A stretch of DNA of 64,000 bases, from NCBI GenBank assembly GCA_964389925.1, contig CAYMGE010000010.1:31964-95963 (forward strand). The letters run 5' to 3'. The notes beneath the pieces are model-generated. The model was not told the origin of the DNA. It made no database searches and saw only the letters and a program-made list of their open reading frames with translations. The stretch is from CALECP01 sp964389925 (lineage in GTDB: Bacteria; Chloroflexota; Anaerolineae; Promineifilales; Promineifilaceae). Shown here piece by piece: positions 52,413 through 61,408 of the stretch (position 1 is its first letter; each line of letters starts with the position of its first letter). Position numbers and translations under genes: made by a program.

Positions 52413-53792
52413 ATGTTACGGAAATTCACAAACTACATGATCATTGCCCTCGCTCTATTTTTAGCAGTCGGTGTTGCATCACAATCGGCCGCTGCCAATG
52501 CAAATGTGTCGCAAGTGATCGTTTTCAATACGCCAGCAGGCGCAGATGAGCCGGGGCCTGTCTTGCCCGGTCATGCGTATGAGATTTCATTTTCGGCCGA
52601 GCCTGGCCAACAACTCAGCTTCGCAACGATGATGGTGCAGAGCAACGACCGCTTTTTCTCGCCCAATGAGCAAGGCATCGCGCTTTATGATGCTGATGGC
52701 AATCCGCGCAGTGGCGATGTCACCGATTGGGTTTATCTTCTCGATGCTGGCACAGAAATTGACGAGGAGCCGGGAACTGGCCCCTACCAAGCTATTCGCC
52801 AACCGGCTCCCAATACTGGCCCTACAGACCCTAACAATACGGTGCATTACGCACATGACAACTTTGGCATCACCCCCGCTATCAACAAACTTATCAAAGC
52901 AACATTGACTGCATCAGATGACAACATGTTTACATTACGTCTTGAAAATGCGTCAGGTGGGGATTTTATCTCACCGCTTGCCCCTGGCATCGTGGTTCTT
53001 CACACAGGTGTCGCCCCACTTTTTAACATTAGCTTCCCCGACCGTGGACAAGGGCTTGAGGCACTTGCTGAAGATGGCAATCCAATGCCATTAGCACAAA
53101 GTCTAGGTGGCGTAATGGATGAAACAGACATGCCAGAAGACGAAGAAGATGGCGAGGATACGCCTCCACCACCGGTTATGACAAATGAGAATGTCTACGT
53201 TTTCAACACACCTGCCGGTGCGAGCGAACCCGGCCCCGCACTACCCGGAGATGCGTATGAGGTTACTTTTAGCGCAGAACGCGGGCAAGCTGTTTCATTT
53301 GCCACAATGATGGTGCAGAGCAATGATCGTTTCTTCGCGCCATTCGAGTATGGCATTGCGCTCTATGACACAGTGGGCAACCCTCGTAGCGGTGATGTGA
53401 CAAGCCAAGTTTATCTTTGGGATGCTGGAACAGAAATTGACGAGGAGCCGGGAACTGGCCCAAATCAAGCTATCCGCCAATCAGCTCCGAATACAGGCCT
53501 CGTAGACCCGAATAACAACGTGCGCTACGCTGTTGATAGCTTTGGCATCACGCCACCAACCAATCAACTCATCAAGGTCACACTAGAGTCATTAGGCAAT
53601 GACATGTTCACATTGCGGATGGAAAATGTCTCAGGTTCTGACTTTGTTTCACCACTTTCACCGGGTCTCGTGGTTATTCATTCAGAACGTGCGCCACTTT
53701 TCAGCGTTGGGCAGCCTGATCGCGGTCAAGGGTTAGAAGCAATTGCCGAAGATGGCAACCCGATGATGCTGGCTGAGAGCTTGGGCAACTAA
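52413..53792 (+). CDS. Secreted protein with two spondin-N-like domains
   Basis: 459 residues. A signal peptide ends near QSAAA. Two copies of a domain of about 200 residues follow (about 35-225 and 267-455), joined by an acidic linker (EDEEDGEDTPPPP). Each has VxVFNTPAGAxEPGPxLPGxAYExxFSAE, FATMMVQSNDRFF, GIALYDxxGNPRSGDVTxxVYLxDAGTEIDEEPGTGP and PLFxxxxPDRGQGLEAxAEDGNP. This matches the spondin_N fold (FATMLVQTND in relatives). The acidic cluster suggests calcium binding. Role unknown, probably cell-surface. Confidence 0.8.
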   Translation: MLRKFTNYMIIALALFLAVGVASQSAAANANVSQVIVFNTPAGADEPGPVLPGHAYEISFSAEPGQQLSFATMMVQSNDRFFSPNEQGIALYDADGNPRSGDVTDWVYLLDAGTEIDEEPGTGPYQAIRQPAPNTGPTDPNNTVHYAHDNFGITPAINKLIKATLTASDDNMFTLRLENASGGDFISPLAPGIVVLHTGVAPLFNISFPDRGQGLEALAEDGNPMPLAQSLGGVMDETDMPEDEEDGEDTPPPPVMTNENVYVFNTPAGASEPGPALPGDAYEVTFSAERGQAVSFATMMVQSNDRFFAPFEYGIALYDTVGNPRSGDVTSQVYLWDAGTEIDEEPGTGPNQAIRQSAPNTGLVDPNNNVRYAVDSFGITPPTNQLIKVTLESLGNDMFTLRMENVSGSDFVSPLSPGLVVIHSERAPLFSVGQPDRGQGLEAIAEDGNPMMLAESLGN

Positions 53793-53847
53793 TTTTTCAA
53801 ATGACATTTGATCCTTATTGGGTCAATGTCACCATAGAAAACTTCTG

Positions 53848-53876
53848 AAAGCGCGTGGCTTTAACACGCGCTTTTT
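53848..53876 (+). terminator. Rho-independent terminator after the spondin-like gene
   Basis: GCGCGTG and CACGCGC pair around a 7-nt loop, preceded by AAA and followed by TTTTT. Confidence 0.85.
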
Positions 53877-53932
53877 GATTTGACAAGTGTAAATTAACGA
53901 CCAATATAGCTGATATGGCTTAATAGCTGCGC

Positions 53933-53938
53933 TAAGAT
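53933..53938 (+). promoter_or_regulatory. -10 box of the CrtC-like gene (leaderless)
   Basis: TAAGAT ending 6 nt before the ATG at 53945, with no Shine-Dalgarno. Confidence 0.45.
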
Positions 53939-53944
53939 GCGATT

Positions 53945-55111
53945 ATGTCAAAACGTATTTTGCCCGTCATCGCAATTGTTGTCATTGTTGTTCTAGCTGT
54001 TTTTAGCTGGCAGCGTGACAGAAGCTCGGCCGAAGCCTCCCAACCCTCTAGCCTCATCGCCGCCCTCTCCGATCCCCAAGTTGAAGGGTTTGCCCTCGCC
54101 ACCGAACCCAACAACATCGAATTCCCCCGCGACTTAGGCGCACACAATGACTACCAAACGGAATGGTGGTACTACACGGGCAACTTGGCAACTGAGGAAG
54201 GGCGTGAGTTTGGCTTTCAATTCACCATTTTTCGTCGCGCTCTGGAGCCAGCAGACAACGAACAATCGGATATAGAGCAGTCAGATTGGCGAACAAAACA
54301 AATTTATTTGGTGCATTTTACAGTGAGTGATATTGCGGAGGAGCAGTTTTATCATTCAGAACGATATGCGCGTGGCGGCGCGGGATTGGCAGGGGCGCAA
54401 GCAGAACCATATCGCGTATTTGTGGAGGATTGGTTTGTTGAGGAGGTTGATGATGGGGATGTTATGTTGTCGGCCGAAACCCCGCAATATGCCCTCAATC
54501 TCAATCTAACCCAAACGCTTCCCCCCATTCTACATGGCAAAGGTGGCCTCAGCGCAAAAAGTCTCGAAGCTGGCAACGCTTCATACTACTACTCTTTTGT
54601 CCAGCAGATTGCAGAAGGCACAGTTCGCATCGACGATGAAACGTTTAACGTGACGGGCAAAGCATGGAAAGATCACGAATACAGCACGAGCGTTCTCACC
54701 GAAGGCGCGTTGGGCTGGGACTGGTTCTCGCTACAGTTTGATGATGGCTCCGCGCTTATGTTATTCCAAATTCGCAAAGTAGGAGGTGAAATTGAGCCAG
54801 CTAGCAGTGGTACGTTTGTCTATCCAAACGGTGAAACAGAAGCGATCAACCGCGAAGATTGGCAACTTAGCGTGGACAGTCGCTGGGAAAGTCGGGAAAC
54901 TAGCGCAAGTTATCCGACCGCTTGGACGCTCAACATTCCGAAATTAGGGTTAGAATTGACTGGAGCGGCAAAAATGGAAAATCAAGAACTCGTACTAACG
55001 GCGGGGAGCTATTGGGAAGGCGCAGTTGATTTTACGGGAATGCGAGAGGGGAAAAATGTGAGTACGGAGGGGTATGTGGAGATGACGGGGTATGCGGAAT
55101 CGGCCGAATAG
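53945..55111 (+). CDS. CrtC-like lipocalin-fold protein (AttH family), exported
   Basis: 388 residues with an N-terminal membrane/signal segment (about 5-24). The core has EFPRDLGAHNDYQTEWWYYTGNL, EFGFQFTIFRRAL, YSFVQQIAEGTV and GKAWKDHEYSTS, the CrtC/AttH pattern of carotenoid 1,2-hydratase relatives. Most such proteins outside phototrophs have no known carotenoid role, and no carotenoid genes are near. The last codons include a TCGGCCGA copy, so the C-terminal SAE is dictated by that motif. Confidence 0.8.
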   Translation: MSKRILPVIAIVVIVVLAVFSWQRDRSSAEASQPSSLIAALSDPQVEGFALATEPNNIEFPRDLGAHNDYQTEWWYYTGNLATEEGREFGFQFTIFRRALEPADNEQSDIEQSDWRTKQIYLVHFTVSDIAEEQFYHSERYARGGAGLAGAQAEPYRVFVEDWFVEEVDDGDVMLSAETPQYALNLNLTQTLPPILHGKGGLSAKSLEAGNASYYYSFVQQIAEGTVRIDDETFNVTGKAWKDHEYSTSVLTEGALGWDWFSLQFDDGSALMLFQIRKVGGEIEPASSGTFVYPNGETEAINREDWQLSVDSRWESRETSASYPTAWTLNIPKLGLELTGAAKMENQELVLTAGSYWEGAVDFTGMREGKNVSTEGYVEMTGYAESAE

Positions 55112-55134
55112 AGAGACAAAATCCCATCGTCTCT

Positions 55135-55953
55135 CTACTTTCCAAGCAGCTTGCGTAAACGTTCCAATTCAGCCTCAAGTTCGGTTACGCGAGTGTTTGC
55201 CGCATCCCGTTCATTCTTGACAGACTCAAGCTCTGCCGCAACCTCACTGTAATTACCAATCCGTTCCTTATTCTTATCAAAACACGCAATCTGTCCAGCC
55301 AGTGTGCCAACATACATCTGCAACGCTTCTAGCCAAACACGCCCCTCATCATCCGCAAAGATCGGTTCGTAATTGCCTCTAGCGTTGAGCGTATACGCAT
55401 CAACTGACCACACTTTTTCGCCACGTCGCGTTTGTGAATCGAGGATCACATAGAGCGGGACACCAACCTGTGCATAGTGTAGCAATTTGTAGTAGACATC
55501 GTTGACACGTGTAGATGGCGAAACAAGCTCAAAGATAGCCAATGGGCGTGCATTCTCTTTCTGTACATGGAATGTCGGCCACGACTTTTCCTCTGCAACG
55601 TTCTCAAAGATGCTAATATCGGGTGCATGTGGGCGAATAAAACGATGCCCCCAATCTGTTCGCACATCAGACAAGACAACCACATCGTCACGATGACGCA
55701 TCTGATAGCGACTCACATATGCAACGTAGCCTCGGTGTAATTCATGATCGTGGCTTTCCACAATATAATCTCCCTCCTGTGGATGAAGCACATCTTCCAA
55801 TGTGAGTGGTGTGCGCTTCATCATACGTTTGCCATCAGGCGTTTCTACCTCATGTTCACGCCACCCATACCGGAACGCATCCTCTACAGGGGGGACGATT
55901 GGCGTGATTTCATATTCAATTGGTGGCATGTATTCGATTGCGCGCGTTGTCAT
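55135..55953 (-). CDS. Uma2 family (DUF820) protein with C-terminal coiled coil
   Basis: 272 residues. The Uma2-like core includes VVLSDVRTDWG, LAIFELVSPSTRVNDVYYKLLHYAQVGVPLYVILDSQTRRGE and VWLEAL. The last 45 residues form a coiled coil (ELESVKNERDAANTRVTELEAELERLRKLL). The family fold is a PD-(D/E)XK nuclease. TATAAT 6 nt before the ATG indicates a leaderless mRNA. The gene follows rnj by 21 nt but has its own promoter. Confidence 0.85.
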   Translation of the reverse strand: MTTRAIEYMPPIEYEITPIVPPVEDAFRYGWREHEVETPDGKRMMKRTPLTLEDVLHPQEGDYIVESHDHELHRGYVAYVSRYQMRHRDDVVVLSDVRTDWGHRFIRPHAPDISIFENVAEEKSWPTFHVQKENARPLAIFELVSPSTRVNDVYYKLLHYAQVGVPLYVILDSQTRRGEKVWSVDAYTLNARGNYEPIFADDEGRVWLEALQMYVGTLAGQIACFDKNKERIGNYSEVAAELESVKNERDAANTRVTELEAELERLRKLLGK

Positions 55954-55959
55954 GAATCC

Positions 55960-55965
55960 ATTATA
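55960..55965 (-). promoter_or_regulatory. -10 box of the second Uma2 gene (leaderless)
   Basis: A perfect TATAAT on the minus strand, 6 nt before the ATG at 55953. It overlaps the end of rnj closely. Confidence 0.6.
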
Positions 55966-55974
55966 GCAAACAGG

Positions 55975-57612
55975 TCAGCCACTGTGAACGACCACATAAA
56001 CTTGTGGTCGGAGGCGCGTTTCATTGTAGAGGTAGCGGCCTAATGCCCCTTCGATATGTGAGTGAAGCTGTTTGCGGTCTGTCTTGTACTCTTGAGCCGC
56101 TTTGCGAATCACTTTGTCTGCCCCATTTATCAAATCACCTTCGCCACTTAGGTCGATAAATCCTTCTGAAACAATTTGCGGTCGGCCGATAATCTCCGAT
56201 TCTTTGTTAATTCGCACAGAAGCAAGGAAAAAACCAGCTTGCGCTAGACGTTCACGATTGCGAATTTGTGAGAAACCAATTTCCCCCGCGCTGCCACCTT
56301 GCACAAAGACGTAACCGCCTTTCATGCGCTTTTCAATCTTCATACCGTTTGAGTCAAATGTGACCGGTGTACCATTTTCGATGACGGCGATGTTTTTACG
56401 CTCAAAGCCAATTTGCTCGGCTAGCTTGCCATGTTGCCGCAGCATTCGCAGTTCACCATGAACGGGAACAAAGTATTTTGGCTTGACCATATTGATCATC
56501 AGCTTCATCTCTTCTTGGCTGGCATGACCAGAGACGTGAACATCAGAGTTGTTCTCATAGAGGACTTCCGCGCCTTTTTGCATCAGCATGTTGATGATTC
56601 GGCCGATTGCCTCCTCATTACCCGGAATCGTGTGTGCTGAAATTACAATCGTGTCCCCTTCCTGCACACGCAACTTATGATGGCGACCCCGCGCCAGCCG
56701 ACCCAAAACCGCCATCGGTTCACCCTGCGAACCTGTCACCATGATTGTCACACGACTATCTGGCATTTTGACTGCTTTGTCGAGATCAATCAATAGATCG
56801 TCGGGCAGGTCGAGATAGCCTAACTTCTGCGCTATCTTGACATATTCGCGCATTGACCGACCCGCGACTGCTAGCTTGCGTCCATACTCATGTGCGGCAT
56901 CCGCGACCTGCCAAATGCGCGAGATCAGCGATGCAAAGCTCGCCACGATGACACGCCCCTCTGCATTGGCAAACACGTCATTCATCGCGCCTGTGACCGA
57001 TTGTTCTGTGGGAGTCCAGCCCGGAACTTCTGAGTTGGTGCTATCAGCCAGCAAAGCTAAGACACCACGTGCTGAAAACTCGCTCAACTTTGCAAAGTCG
57101 GGCGGCCAACCATCAACAGGGGTGTGGTCAAATTTGTAGTCGCCTGTATGGACAATTAACCCTTCTGGGGTTGTGATGCCATAGCCAACGCAATCGGGAA
57201 TGCTGTGTGTGACATGGAAAGGTTCGACAAGGAATCGGCCGATAGCAAACGCATCTCCAGCCTGAATCTCCTTTAGCTTTTTTCGGCCGAGTTTCGCCTC
57301 GCGCAGCTTTGGCTCGATCAGGCCAATTGTCAGCGGAGTTGCGTAAATCGGCACGTCAAGATGCGCCATCAGATAACCAATCGCCCCGATGTGATCTTCG
57401 TGGCCATGCGTAATCAAAACACCTTTTACTTTGTCGAATTTGTCTTCTAGGTAGTTCCAGTCTGGAATGATCGAATCAACACCAAGCATATTGTTGTGAG
57501 GAAACATAATCCCCACATCGATCACTAAAATTTCATCATCATATTCGATGACGGTCATATTTTTCCCAACCTCGCCGCAGCCGCCGAGTGGAATTATTTT
57601 TAATTTTGTCAT
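55975..57612 (-). CDS. rnj: Ribonuclease J
   Basis: 545 residues. Metallo-beta-lactamase motifs: HGHEDHIGA, the beta-CASP region (MVTGSQGEPMAVLGRLA) and the HVSGHASQEEM metal His. The C-terminal dimerisation domain is short and complete. RNase J has 5'-3' exonuclease and endonuclease activity on mRNA and rRNA and replaces RNase E in many lineages. GGAG lies 6 nt before the ATG. Its 180-nt upstream region holds a long stem-loop. Confidence 0.95.
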   Translation of the reverse strand: MTKLKIIPLGGCGEVGKNMTVIEYDDEILVIDVGIMFPHNNMLGVDSIIPDWNYLEDKFDKVKGVLITHGHEDHIGAIGYLMAHLDVPIYATPLTIGLIEPKLREAKLGRKKLKEIQAGDAFAIGRFLVEPFHVTHSIPDCVGYGITTPEGLIVHTGDYKFDHTPVDGWPPDFAKLSEFSARGVLALLADSTNSEVPGWTPTEQSVTGAMNDVFANAEGRVIVASFASLISRIWQVADAAHEYGRKLAVAGRSMREYVKIAQKLGYLDLPDDLLIDLDKAVKMPDSRVTIMVTGSQGEPMAVLGRLARGRHHKLRVQEGDTIVISAHTIPGNEEAIGRIINMLMQKGAEVLYENNSDVHVSGHASQEEMKLMINMVKPKYFVPVHGELRMLRQHGKLAEQIGFERKNIAVIENGTPVTFDSNGMKIEKRMKGGYVFVQGGSAGEIGFSQIRNRERLAQAGFFLASVRINKESEIIGRPQIVSEGFIDLSGEGDLINGADKVIRKAAQEYKTDRKQLHSHIEGALGRYLYNETRLRPQVYVVVHSG

Positions 57613-57691
57613 TTTTGCTCCGTAGGCAGAATAGAATTGCCGACCAATCGCAAGGCGATAGTTAGCAACCCAAATGCCTGATTTTTAGTTT

Positions 57692-57803
57692 GCAGAGAAA
57701 AGACAAAGCCAAAAGGTGAAAGCTGTAACTAGCCGCTTAGTCCATTTACGACGAATCGCTTTTTGCTAAAGCACTCACCTTCAACTTTGTCTTTTAACTC
57801 TGC
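57692..57803 (-). other. Long stem-loop in the rnj upstream region
   Basis: GCAGAG pairs with CTCTGC, AAAAGACAAAG with CTTTGTCTTTT, and AAGGTGA with TCACCTT, separated by small bulges, enclosing about 55 nt. It begins inside the last codons of the PP2C gene and lies 80 nt before rnj. It could stabilise the PP2C 3' end or act as an RNA target for RNase J itself. Confidence 0.55.
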
Positions 57804-58705
57804 ACCAAATAGTACATTAAAAGAATTAGCACGACCTCTGCGACGGCGAGAAAGACAGTGTATGACCGAATGCCCAATGTGTTGGTAGGAAGGGTCACTC
57901 GCTCAGTATTTTCTGAAATGATAATCGGCCGACTGACATGCTCTTGAATATAATCGGCCGAGCCAATTCGCATGATTGCGACAGAAATGTTATCCGATCC
58001 TCCGCGTGAGTTGGCAAGATCAACGAGAAATTTGGTCGCTTCTTCAACTGGCTTATTCTGAGCAACTCGAGCAATTTCGCCATCACTAACATGGCGCGTT
58101 AGACCATCGGAACAAAGAATGAGGCAATCGCCATCATTAAGATCAACTTCAAATAGATCAATTTGCGGGTTTTTTGTGGGGCCGAGGCTCGAAAGAATGA
58201 CGTTGCGGCGGGGGTGACGTTCGGCCTCTTCGGGCGTGATGGCTCCCTCTGCCACTAATTGGGCAACAAGGCTGTGATCCTTTGTCACCTGATACATGCC
58301 ACCATCACGAAGATGGTAACCGCGACTGTCGCCGACATTGATAAAGAGCGCGTTGTGATTTTGTACAAGTGCGGCACACATCGTCGTTGCCATATAGCGA
58401 CCAGTTGCACGTTTGGTCGCCATTTCGCGCAGTTCGTCGTTGGCGTTGCGGACAGCTTGGAGGAGTCGGTCGGCCGAGTTCTCTTCTGCCCCACTCACAA
58501 AATACTCAATTGTGCGTTCAGTCGCATGTTGGCTGGCTATATCCCCCGCTTCCGCCCCACCAACGCCATCCGCCACAATATACAACCAGCCAAAATCCCC
58601 TTCTGAGGGGGTGACAGGCTCCCACGAACCAACGTAATCTTCGTTGTGATCACGTACTCGTCCTGTATCTGTGCGAAGGGAAGCCGTAACCGTGTCGAAC
58701 TTCGT
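57794..58705 (-). CDS. PP2C-type Ser/Thr protein phosphatase, membrane-anchored
   Basis: 303 residues from MTKFDTVTASLRTDTGRVRDHNEDY; starts at upstream ATGs are possible. PP2C motifs: RDHNEDYVG, YIVADGVGGAEAGDIAS, FINVGDSRGYHL, TKDHSLVAQLV, LILCSDGLTRHV and GGSDNISVAIM. A single membrane segment ends the chain, with the catalytic domain inside the cell. It would reverse Hanks-type kinase phosphorylation. The only kinase trace here is the broken gene at 47700-48364. Confidence 0.92.
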   Translation of the reverse strand, partial: TKFDTVTASLRTDTGRVRDHNEDYVGSWEPVTPSEGDFGWLYIVADGVGGAEAGDIASQHATERTIEYFVSGAEENSADRLLQAVRNANDELREMATKRATGRYMATTMCAALVQNHNALFINVGDSRGYHLRDGGMYQVTKDHSLVAQLVAEGAITPEEAERHPRRNVILSSLGPTKNPQIDLFEVDLNDGDCLILCSDGLTRHVSDGEIARVAQNKPVEEATKFLVDLANSRGGSDNISVAIMRIGSADYIQEHVSRPIIISENTERVTLPTNTLGIRSYTVFLAVAEVVLILLMYYLVQS

Positions 58706-58783
58706 CATTGTAGCGACCATCATATAGCCATCAATCGTTATTCGCAAGCAGTTCAGCTATGTAACTGTCTGTTGACCAAACTT

Positions 58784-59596
58784 TTAGAACAGAAAATCTG
58801 ATATGAGGTATAGTATACCAAACGCAGCGCAATAAATTGCAAATGGATAAAGACTACGCTGACGTAGCCAGTTCAGCAAAAAGGTAATACATCCATAACC
58901 AACAATTGCGGCGGTTATAAATACAACAATTAAGCTGGGTAATTGTGCCAAGAGATTACCTTCCTGAATTAAATCCTTCACCCCCAAGAGCCCTGCCCCT
59001 GCAATCACTGGAATACTCATCAAAAAACTATAGCGTGCGGCTAACTCACGATTTAATCCGCGCAATAACCCGGCAACGATGGTTGAGCCACTGCGCGAAA
59101 CGCCTGGGAAGAGCGCAAACATTTGGAATAGGCCGATAAAAATCGCATCAAACCAAGACATACGATCTAGCTCTTTCTCACCCGAAAGCAATCGTTCACC
59201 CATCACTAAAAAGAGCGCAGTCACCAGCAAAAAAGCTGCGGCATAACGCGGTGTCGCAAAACGGTTTTCAAATGCCTCTTCAAAAAGTAGCCCAATAATC
59301 GCGGCCGGAATACTACCAACAACGATATACCAACCTAGTCGCGCTTCGGGGTTGCCAAGCGGTTTCCCAGATGTAAGACCACTCCAAACGCCTCGAATGA
59401 TCTCCATAATCTGTTTCCAAAAATAGATTAAGACAGCTAATAGTGTTCCCTCGTGCGCGATGATGACAGCGTTGAGCGATGGATCGCTCAGACCTAAAAT
59501 TTTTGGGATGAGGATTGAATGCCCAGAGCTTGAAATAGGCAGAAATTCTGTCGCACCTTGAATGATACCTAAAATGATCGCTTCTAATATACTCAT
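58784..59596 (-). CDS. uppP: Undecaprenyl-diphosphatase (BacA type)
   Basis: 270 residues. IQGATEFLPISSSGHSIL and LFPGVSRSGSTIVAGLLRGL are the two catalytic signatures of UppP. About eight membrane segments. It dephosphorylates undecaprenyl diphosphate so that the carrier can be recycled for wall and glycan synthesis, and its overproduction gives bacitracin tolerance. AAGGAA precedes the ATG. The gap downstream (59597-59708) has a possible loose GCTCTGG/CCAGAGC pairing. Confidence 0.95.
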   Translation of the reverse strand: MSILEAIILGIIQGATEFLPISSSGHSILIPKILGLSDPSLNAVIIAHEGTLLAVLIYFWKQIMEIIRGVWSGLTSGKPLGNPEARLGWYIVVGSIPAAIIGLLFEEAFENRFATPRYAAAFLLVTALFLVMGERLLSGEKELDRMSWFDAIFIGLFQMFALFPGVSRSGSTIVAGLLRGLNRELAARYSFLMSIPVIAGAGLLGVKDLIQEGNLLAQLPSLIVVFITAAIVGYGCITFLLNWLRQRSLYPFAIYCAAFGILYLISDFLF

Positions 59597-59708
59597 GTCG
59601 GTTCCTTACAGTTGTTTGATGAAGCTCTGGAGCTTGAAGCGTCACAACCTCTCATGACTCTCCCCAGAGCATTGAAATGACTCGATTATGCCAGACGCTT
59701 GTTACGCT

Positions 59709-60263
59709 CTAGCTTTCATAACAACTGGGACTAAGAACACCGATATATGGCAAGTTGCGATAATGTTCACCAAAATCAAGACCGTAACCAACAACAAACT
59801 TATCGGGAATCGTAAATCCAACATAGTCTGCCTCGATCTCTACCTGCCGACCCTCCGGTTTATCAAGCAGGGTGCAGATTTTGAGCGATGCAGGGTTGCG
59901 CGATTCCAGAAAATCAACCAAGTAGGCCAGTGTGTTACCACTGTCGATAATATCTTCAATGATCAAGACATGGCGATCTTGAATATTGGTGTTTAGATCC
60001 AAAACAATCTTGACAACACCCGACGTTTTTGTGCCACCGAGATAGCTGGAAGTCGCCATAAACTCTAGGGCATGTTTACGTTCAAGGGCAAGGCTAAAAT
60101 TCGCCATGAACATAACAGCCCCTTTGAGGACGCATAGCAAGAGGAGATCGTCCGTATCGTTGTAATTGCGTGCAACTTCGGCCGCTAACTCGCCGATACG
60201 TTCATTCAATTCCTCAGTCGTTATCAAAATATGATCGATGTCATCATGCAGATTGTAGGACAT
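59709..60263 (-). CDS. hpt: Hypoxanthine phosphoribosyltransferase
   Basis: 184 residues from MSYNLHDDIDHILIT; AGGA at the proper distance fixes the start. The PRPP loop is HVLIIEDIIDSGNTLAYL. LLCVLKGAVMFMANF and VGYGLDFGEHYRNLPYIGVL complete the HPRT pattern. It salvages hypoxanthine/guanine to nucleotides. Its start overlaps the end of the thymidine kinase gene by 20 nt, so the two salvage genes are co-translated. Confidence 0.94.
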   Translation of the reverse strand: MSYNLHDDIDHILITTEELNERIGELAAEVARNYNDTDDLLLLCVLKGAVMFMANFSLALERKHALEFMATSSYLGGTKTSGVVKIVLDLNTNIQDRHVLIIEDIIDSGNTLAYLVDFLESRNPASLKICTLLDKPEGRQVEIEADYVGFTIPDKFVVGYGLDFGEHYRNLPYIGVLSPSCYES

Positions 60264-60849
60264 TTTTTGCTTCCTTTGGGTGCTTTCGAATGGTGTGGCA
60301 GTGGCGGCAGCGAGCTTCATATGCCTCTGATGCGCCGACGAGAATGATCGGGTCGTCGTAGGCGGCCGGCTCGCCGTTGATCAGACGCTGTGTACGACTT
60401 GCTTCTTCGCCACAGATGACGCAGATGGCACGTAGCTTGCGAACGGTTTCAGCCTTAGCCATCAATGCTGGAATGCCGCCAAATGGTTCAGCACGAAAAT
60501 CTAGATCGAGACCTGCACAAATGACACGCTTGCCTGCATCAGCCAGTTGCTCACAGACATTGACAATGCAAGGATCAAAAAACTGCACTTCGTCAATCGC
60601 TACAACGGTGGTCGTTGGGTCAAGTAGGGTGAAGATCGTTTCGGCCGAATCAACCGGCACCGCCTCAAAATCCGCGCCATTATGTGATTGCACCCGCGTG
60701 ATGTGATAGCGTTTATCAATGATTGGCTTGAATACTTGCACGTGCTGCTTTGCAATCACGGCACGTCGCACACGCCGAATCAGTTCTTCCGTTTTTCCAC
60801 TGAACATGCTGCCGCAGATCAATTCAATTGAGCCTTGTTTTCTCGGCAT
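60244..60849 (-). CDS. tdk: Thymidine kinase (type II)
   Basis: 201 residues from MPRKQGSIELICG. P-loop GSMFSGKTEELIRR, the VVAIDEVQFFDP strand, CAGLDLDFRAEPFGG, and a structural zinc site (CVICGEEA and CRHCHTIRKHPKE). It phosphorylates thymidine for salvage. It is followed by hpt and preceded by the terminator of the ribosomal operon. Confidence 0.95.
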   Translation of the reverse strand: MPRKQGSIELICGSMFSGKTEELIRRVRRAVIAKQHVQVFKPIIDKRYHITRVQSHNGADFEAVPVDSAETIFTLLDPTTTVVAIDEVQFFDPCIVNVCEQLADAGKRVICAGLDLDFRAEPFGGIPALMAKAETVRKLRAICVICGEEASRTQRLINGEPAAYDDPIILVGASEAYEARCRHCHTIRKHPKEAKNVLQSA

Positions 60850-60893
60850 TTTTGCTAAACAATTGGCAGTAAAGACCTTACTGCCCAACAAAT

Positions 60894-60927
60894 AAAAAGG
60901 ACAGGCGAGCTTTATGCTAGCCTGTCC
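60894..60927 (-). terminator. Rho-independent terminator of the L21-L27-L31 operon
   Basis: On the minus strand GGACAGGC-AGC pairs with GCT-GCCTGTCC with one mismatch, a 5-nt loop, and then TTTTT. It is 30 nt after the L31 stop. Confidence 0.85.
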
Positions 60928-60956
60928 CTTAATTTTTCTTCTAAGCGATTTCCGCG

Positions 60957-61406
60957 TTAGTCGATGAGATCTTCATTACGAAGGTAACGCTTAATCGTAA
61001 TTAATGCTGTCTGGCCAATACCAACGATTGAGAGTAACCCATCGTCACCATCTGCCAACCCATCGACAAGATCGCCAACGGTCGTCTTATCGGCATCGAT
61101 CAGTGCCTCTTGGGCGCGGGTGTCGAGACCAATAGTGCGAATATCGGCCGAACGTGGGTCTTTCTTGACCACGACAACCTCGCGTTCCGCGGCAATCTCC
61201 TGACGCGCACGCAAGCGACGCATAAAGCGGTCAACTTGCCCTTCTGTATCGAGCAAACGCTGTTCGCCAGTGAAAAATGGATGCGAGCCGCTCCACACAT
61301 CCACGACAATGCGTGGCTTGGTGGAGCCGATCTTCATCACAACTTCACCATCAAAAACAACTTCTGCTTCTGGATACCATTTTGGGTGAATATCTGCCTG
61401 TGGCAT
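60957..61406 (-). CDS. rpmE: Ribosomal protein bL31 (zinc-free form) fused to an RpoA-CTD-like domain
   Basis: 149 residues. The first 70 are bL31: ADIHPKWYPE, GEVVMKIGSTKPRIVVDVWSGSHPFFTGEQR, GQVDRFMRRL. All four zinc Cys are replaced. A charged linker follows. Residues about 95-145 (IGLDTRAQEALIDADKTTVGDLV, LLSIVGIGQTALITIKRYL) follow the pattern of the RNA polymerase alpha C-terminal domain (L-L-TVRSANCLK, TVGDL, NLGKKSLTEI). This makes the protein twice the usual L31 length. It lies 2 nt after the L27 stop. Confidence 0.85.
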   Translation of the reverse strand: MPQADIHPKWYPEAEVVFDGEVVMKIGSTKPRIVVDVWSGSHPFFTGEQRLLDTEGQVDRFMRRLRARQEIAAEREVVVVKKDPRSADIRTIGLDTRAQEALIDADKTTVGDLVDGLADGDDGLLSIVGIGQTALITIKRYLRNEDLID

Positions 61407-61408
61407 TT

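Noticed and set aside
53945..55111. Carotenoid pathway (CrtC-like plus CrtI-like protein at 22254)
   Set aside because: The genes are 30 kb apart, no phytoene synthase is present, and both families are broad.
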